Source: Vibrio barjaei
GTDB lineage: Bacteria; Pseudomonadota; Gammaproteobacteria; Enterobacterales; Vibrionaceae
DNA: 64,000 nucleotides
Direction: 5' to 3'
NCBI RefSeq assembly: GCF_001639065.2
Contig: NZ_LQXO02000064.1
Span: forward strand, 16,018-80,017
The position numbers and the translations under genes were made by a program. Shown here one piece after another: positions 60,483-64,000 of the stretch. The notes beneath the pieces are model-generated. The model was not told the DNA's origin and made no database searches. It saw nothing but the letters and a program-made list of their open reading frames with translations. The first letter of the stretch is position 1. Every line of letters begins with the position of its first letter.

Positions 60483-61040
60483 GTGGATAATTTTCAAAGT
60501 ACAGTTGCCGCACTTAAATCTGGTGAAGTGATTGCTTATCCGACTGAAGGAGTATTTGGTGTCGGTTGTGATCCTGATGATATCAGTGCCATTGAAAAAC
60601 TACTGGCAGTAAAACAACGTCCGGTAGAGAAAGGACTGATCCTAATCGCTGCCAACTATGAACAGCTTCGACCTTATGTTGACGAGAGTAAATTGACCGC
60701 GACGCAGCTCGAAAGTGTACAAAATACTTGGCCAGGACCTTATACCTGGATTATGCCAGCGAGTGACAGAGTCTCATCATGGCTTAGTGGGGCATTCGAT
60801 ACGATTGCGGTTCGAGTTACCGATCACGAGTTAGTACAGCATCTTTGCCTTTCTTATGGTAAGCCGATTACCTCGACCAGTGCCAACTTGTCAGGAATGC
60901 CTTCTTGCATGACAACCGAAGAAGTCAAATTGCAATTAGGTGATCGATTGGCGGAAATTCTTGATGGTGAAACTGGCGGTCGTAATAAACCGAGTGAAAT
61001 TCGAGATGCAAGAACGTTAAAAGTATTGAGACAAGGCTGA
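60483..61040 (+). CDS. tsaC: Threonylcarbamoyl-AMP synthase TsaC
   Basis: This 185-residue YrdC-fold enzyme makes threonylcarbamoyl-AMP for the t6A37 tRNA modification. IAYPTEGVFGVGCDPDD and KPITSTSANLSGMPSC are the nucleotide and substrate signatures. The start is a GTG behind GGAAGG. The order tsaC-hemF-aroE differs from E. coli, which has aroE directly after tsaC, but all lie in one rightward run. Confidence 0.94.
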   Translation: MDNFQSTVAALKSGEVIAYPTEGVFGVGCDPDDISAIEKLLAVKQRPVEKGLILIAANYEQLRPYVDESKLTATQLESVQNTWPGPYTWIMPASDRVSSWLSGAFDTIAVRVTDHELVQHLCLSYGKPITSTSANLSGMPSCMTTEEVKLQLGDRLAEILDGETGGRNKPSEIRDARTLKVLRQG

Positions 61041-61049
61041 GGATATTAG

Positions 61050-61955
61050 ATGCAACAAGTGGATAAACATCAGGTCAAAGCTTTTTTATTACAGCTCCAG
61101 GATGATATTTGCCAAAAGCTTGAACATGAAGATGGTGGTGCAACATTTCAGCAGGATGAATGGCAGCGCGAGCAAGGTGGTGGTGGTCGCAGTCGAGTAT
61201 TAAAAGATGGTGTGGTCTTCGAGCAAGGTGGTGTTAACTTTTCTCATGTCTATGGAGACAAAATGCCAGCTTCCGCGACAGCTCACCGACCTGAACTAGC
61301 TGGTCGAAAATTTGAGGCAATGGGCGTGTCTTTAGTTATTCATCCTAAAAACCCTTACATTCCAACATCCCATGCCAATGTGCGTTTCTTTATTGCTGAA
61401 AAAGAGGGTGAAGCGCCTATCTGGTGGTTTGGTGGTGGTTTTGATCTTACGCCGTTTTATCCATTTGAAGAAGATTGTCAGCACTGGCACCAAATTGCCA
61501 AGGATATTTGTGCGCCATTTGGAGAGCAGGTCTATAGCGAACATAAGAAATGGTGTGACGAGTACTTCTTCCTTCCTCATCGTAACGAAACTCGTGGTGT
61601 AGGTGGTTTGTTTTTTGACGACCTCAATCAATGGGGGTTCGAGCGAAGCTTTGCTTATATGAAAGCCGTTGGTTCTAGTTATACCGATGCGTATTTACCG
61701 ATAGTACAGAAACGCAAGCATACAGAGTTTGGAGAGAGAGAGCGTCAGTTCCAACTCTATCGACGTGGCCGCTATGTAGAATTTAACTTGGTCTACGACC
61801 GAGGCACGTTGTTTGGCTTGCAAAGTGGTGGCCGTACGGAGTCTATTTTAATGTCGATGCCACCGCTAGCTCGGTGGGAATATAGTTATCAGCCAGAAGA
61901 AGGCTCACCAGAAAATGAGCTTTACGCGCACTTCCTCCAACCGCGAGACTGGTAA
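61050..61955 (+). CDS. hemF: Coproporphyrinogen III oxidase, aerobic
   Basis: This 301-residue oxygen-dependent enzyme decarboxylates two propionates in haem synthesis. Visible signatures are GGGGRSRVLKDGVVFEQGGV, ASAT-HRPEL, NPYIPTSHANVRFF, WWFGGGFDLTPFYPFEEDC and FDDLNQWGFERSFAY. It starts 9 bp after tsaC. The aroE start lies 79 bp after its stop. Confidence 0.97.
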   Translation: MQQVDKHQVKAFLLQLQDDICQKLEHEDGGATFQQDEWQREQGGGGRSRVLKDGVVFEQGGVNFSHVYGDKMPASATAHRPELAGRKFEAMGVSLVIHPKNPYIPTSHANVRFFIAEKEGEAPIWWFGGGFDLTPFYPFEEDCQHWHQIAKDICAPFGEQVYSEHKKWCDEYFFLPHRNETRGVGGLFFDDLNQWGFERSFAYMKAVGSSYTDAYLPIVQKRKHTEFGERERQFQLYRRGRYVEFNLVYDRGTLFGLQSGGRTESILMSMPPLARWEYSYQPEEGSPENELYAHFLQPRDW

Positions 61956-62034
61956 AGCGACAGGCATAGCTTGGCGAATGAGTGCCGAAGTGATAGTGTC
62001 GAACTATTCACTTTGGCACGCAACAGGCAAGGAT

Positions 62035-62862
62035 ATGAGCAAGCCCGATCAGTACGTCGTTTTTGGAAACCCCATTTCACAAAGCAAGTCTCCTTACATC
62101 CATACACTCTTCGCACGTCAAACTTCTCAAAATATTGAATATGGACGTTTGCAGCCTGAACAGGGCCAGTTCACTCAAGCAGCTAGTCAGTTTTTTGCTG
62201 ATGGTGGCCGAGGCTGCAATATCACCGCGCCATTTAAAGAAGATGCTTTCCAGTTCGCCAGTCGATTAACCGAGCGCGCTGAACTAGCCGGAGCGGTCAA
62301 CACACTCAAGAAACTGGATGATGGTGAAATCATTGGTGATAACACTGATGGAGAAGGGTTGGTTCAAGACTTATTGCAGCATCAAGTGCAATTAGCGGGT
62401 GCTTCAATTTTGGTTATAGGAGCAGGCGGTGCAGCTCGAGGCGTACTTAAGCCGTTGCTCGATCAACAACCAAGTTCCATAACTATTACTAATCGTACTT
62501 TTGAAAAAGCTCAACAACTGGCCGAATTGTTTTCGCCTTTTGGCACCATACAAGCGACTGAGATAAACAGTGTTGGCAGTGCCTATGATGTGGTAATCAA
62601 TTCGACATCTGCTAGTTTATATAAGCAAGTACCTGATATTAGTGATGCGATCTTCGGTGCCAATACAGTCAGTTATGATATGGCTTATGGCCAGGGACTA
62701 ACAACATTTAATCACTGGGCCAAAACGTCCGGTGCTCGATGTGTTTATGATGGATTAGGTATGCTGGTGGGACAGGCTGCAGAAAGCTTTTTGTTATGGC
62801 GTGGACTAAGACCAGGGACGAAACAAATTCTTAGAGAGCTAAGAAAGAACCTCGAGGCTTAA
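62035..62862 (+). CDS. aroE: Shikimate dehydrogenase (NADP+)
   Basis: This 275-residue enzyme reduces 3-dehydroshikimate. Substrate-binding FGNPISQSKSPYIH, catalytic Lys68 (NITAPFKED), Asp105 (NTDGEG) and the NADP loop VIGAGGAARGVLKPLL are all present. The open frame begins at 61915 inside hemF, but the ATG at 62035 after AAGGAT gives the family start. Confidence 0.96.
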   Translation: MSKPDQYVVFGNPISQSKSPYIHTLFARQTSQNIEYGRLQPEQGQFTQAASQFFADGGRGCNITAPFKEDAFQFASRLTERAELAGAVNTLKKLDDGEIIGDNTDGEGLVQDLLQHQVQLAGASILVIGAGGAARGVLKPLLDQQPSSITITNRTFEKAQQLAELFSPFGTIQATEINSVGSAYDVVINSTSASLYKQVPDISDAIFGANTVSYDMAYGQGLTTFNHWAKTSGARCVYDGLGMLVGQAAESFLLWRGLRPGTKQILRELRKNLEA

Positions 62863-62865
62863 GTG

Positions 62866-63129
62866 ATGAATCAATCTATTCTATTCTCCGATCAAGCGAC
62901 GTGGGATGAAGCAACTGGAATGGTTGAATTTCATGCGCACCAATCGGGTATGCTTATTGTTTGTTTGGTGAGTTTAGAAAAGCTAGCTCAACTCGCCTAT
63001 CAGAAAGAGGTCTCTAAACAAGAGGCTATATCAATGTTTGACTCTGTTCGTTTTGATATAGAAGAAATAGCAGAAGCTCTCATAGAAGATGAGAGCTTTG
63101 ATGAGCAAGGTAAGATAGTCATTCGTTAA
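62866..63129 (+). CDS. yrdB: DUF1488 family protein YrdB
   Basis: This 87-residue acidic protein of unknown function resembles E. coli YrdB (MNQSILFSDQATWDEATGMV, RFDIEEIAEALIEDESFDEQG). It starts 3 bp after the aroE stop (ATG 62866; a GTG directly before it is possible). Its stop overlaps that of the convergent yrdA by 4 bp. Confidence 0.88.
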   Translation: MNQSILFSDQATWDEATGMVEFHAHQSGMLIVCLVSLEKLAQLAYQKEVSKQEAISMFDSVRFDIEEIAEALIEDESFDEQGKIVIR

Positions 63130-63674
63130 CGAATGGAATGCACCTTGTGCATATAGTCGTTCTTGTTCTGAACATAGTTATCAGCTGACTTCTGCAAAAA
63201 AGCACGTTCCTTATCCGTGAGATGGCGTGCTTGTTTTACCGGGCTTCCTACATATAGATAACCACTTTCAAGTCTCTTATTCGGCGGTACCAAACTTCCG
63301 GCACCAATCATTACCTCAGACTCAACAACTGCACCATCGAGAACAATAGTCCCCATTCCCACTAAAACGCGATCTTCAATGATACAACCATGAAGCATTA
63401 CTTTATGTCCAACGGTTACATCATTTCCTATAAGTAGCGGATAACCTTCAGGGTTATCGCTGTTCTTGTGAGTAACATGCAGAACACTGTTATCTTGGAT
63501 ATTGGTACGCTCGCCAATAACGATGTGATTCACATCGCCCCTAGCAGAAACCAAAGGCCAGATACTGGCGTCTTTTCCTAAACGTACATCTCCAACAATC
63601 ACGCTGGTCCTATCTATATAGACCGAATCATCAAGTTGAGGAGAGATGCCTTTGTAGCTACGTATTGAAGTCAT
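63126..63674 (-). CDS. yrdA: Gamma-carbonic anhydrase family protein YrdA
   Basis: This 182-residue left-handed beta-helix protein aligns with E. coli YrdA. Metal-ligand histidines are in VLHVTHK and TVGHKVMLHGC, and the hexapeptide turns run from VIVGDVRLGKDASIWP to VMIGAGSLVPPNKRL. Whether it is an active carbonic anhydrase cannot be told from sequence. Upstream is the ribosomal RNA operon control region, transcribed the other way. Confidence 0.92.
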   Translation of the reverse strand: MTSIRSYKGISPQLDDSVYIDRTSVIVGDVRLGKDASIWPLVSARGDVNHIVIGERTNIQDNSVLHVTHKNSDNPEGYPLLIGNDVTVGHKVMLHGCIIEDRVLVGMGTIVLDGAVVESEVMIGAGSLVPPNKRLESGYLYVGSPVKQARHLTDKERAFLQKSADNYVQNKNDYMHKVHSIR

Positions 63675-63793
63675 AGTGTTCCCTAATTCGATATTTGCTA
63701 GTTAGTTTGGCGCTAATTTAAGGCTATTTATAGGGCTAAAGAGCAAAATATAATCATCCAAACAAAAAAACAGAAAAAAATGCATTTTGGGTA

Positions 63794-63821
63794 TTGCCAA
63801 GAAGATTTCGATCTCTATAAT
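63794..63821 (+). promoter_or_regulatory. Ribosomal RNA operon promoter P1
   Basis: TTGCCA (63794-63799), 16 bp and TATAAT (63816-63821) are preceded by an A-rich tract (63745-63781) resembling an UP element. A GC-rich GCCCCCTCGC discriminator follows, as in stringently controlled rrn P1 promoters. Confidence 0.75.
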
Positions 63822-63918
63822 GCCCCCTCGCTGACAAGGGAACGCAGACGAAAGTTCGCATCCAGTCAGAAGGTCTCAAGCTTCTAAGAAGCTTAGCAAA
63901 ATAAGTTGAAAAAAGTGG

Positions 63919-63946
63919 TTGACACGACAACTTATCTCGCTAAAAT
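63919..63946 (+). promoter_or_regulatory. Ribosomal RNA operon promoter P2
   Basis: TTGACA (63919-63924), 16 bp and TAAAAT (63941-63946) lie about 100 bp after P1. This is the usual tandem arrangement in gammaproteobacterial rrn operons. Confidence 0.8.
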
Positions 63947-63977
63947 GACCGTCCGTTTTGAGCAAAGCTCGAAACAA

Positions 63978-63988
63978 GCTCTTTAACA
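63978..63988 (+). promoter_or_regulatory. rrn antitermination boxA
   Basis: GCTCTTTAACA matches the rrn boxA bound by NusB-S10. It indicates that a 16S rRNA gene begins a short distance beyond the right edge. With P1 and P2 it explains the gene-free last 326 bp. Confidence 0.85.
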
Positions 63989-64000
63989 ATATAAACCTAT

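Noticed and set aside
1..64000. CRISPR array, insertion sequence, prophage, toxin-antitoxin or defence system
   Set aside because: No regularly spaced repeats, transposase, integrase, toxin-antitoxin pair or defence protein was found; the window is conserved core chromosome.

Overview
The window is the replication-origin region of the main chromosome of a Vibrio (family Vibrionaceae). Three things support this: the gene content and order match the gammaproteobacterial origin neighbourhood, the proteins read like Vibrio orthologues, and parAB follow mnmG-rsmG and precede the atp operon. No insertion sequence, prophage, CRISPR array, tRNA gene or clearly foreign island is visible. Nearly all of the window is conserved housekeeping DNA. 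The interest lies mainly in regulatory sequences and in a few less familiar genes.

Layout from left to right. The 3' end of avtA and the heat-shock gene ibpA come first; ibpA has a sigma32-type promoter and a ROSE-type RNA thermometer. The leftward operon dnaA-dnaN-recF-gyrB follows, with a parS-like 16-mer inside recF. Next is a DnaA-box and GATC-rich spacer, then a rightward polar amino acid ABC transporter operon. Rightward rpmH-rnpA-yidD-yidC and mnmE-mioC lead to oriC (about 14.99-15.28 kb), which has the E. coli-like order mioC - DnaA boxes - AT-rich unwinding region - mnmG. After oriC come mnmG-rsmG-parA-parB, the nine-gene atpIBEFHAGDC operon and glmU. Between them these genes cover initiation, clamp loading, gyrase, origin partitioning, tRNA wobble modification, membrane insertion and ATP synthesis.

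From 28.3 kb there is an amino acid ABC permease and a divergent binding protein with no ATPase gene beside them. The divergent purine nucleoside pair punC/punR follows, then the leftward ilvGMEDA operon with an intact ilvG, a 29-residue leader peptide and an attenuator. After that come comM (yifB), two tandem DUF2860 outer-membrane-type proteins, yihG, dsbA-srkA, ccoG, yihD, a small unknown gene flanked by inverted repeats, a Spo0M-like gene and a TrhA/hemolysin III gene.

From 49.5 kb the leftward def-fmt-rsmB-trkA-trkH operon is divergent from a rightward LysM-dprA-smg-yrdD run. purEK lies leftward behind a PurR-box-like operator, and tsaC-hemF-aroE-yrdB runs rightward to convergent yrdA. 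The last 200 bases carry tandem promoters and a boxA, marking the start of a ribosomal RNA operon whose 16S gene lies beyond the window.

Start codons were moved downstream of the longest open frame wherever family alignment and a Shine-Dalgarno sequence supported it. Function calls rest on protein-family recognition by eye; no database search was run.
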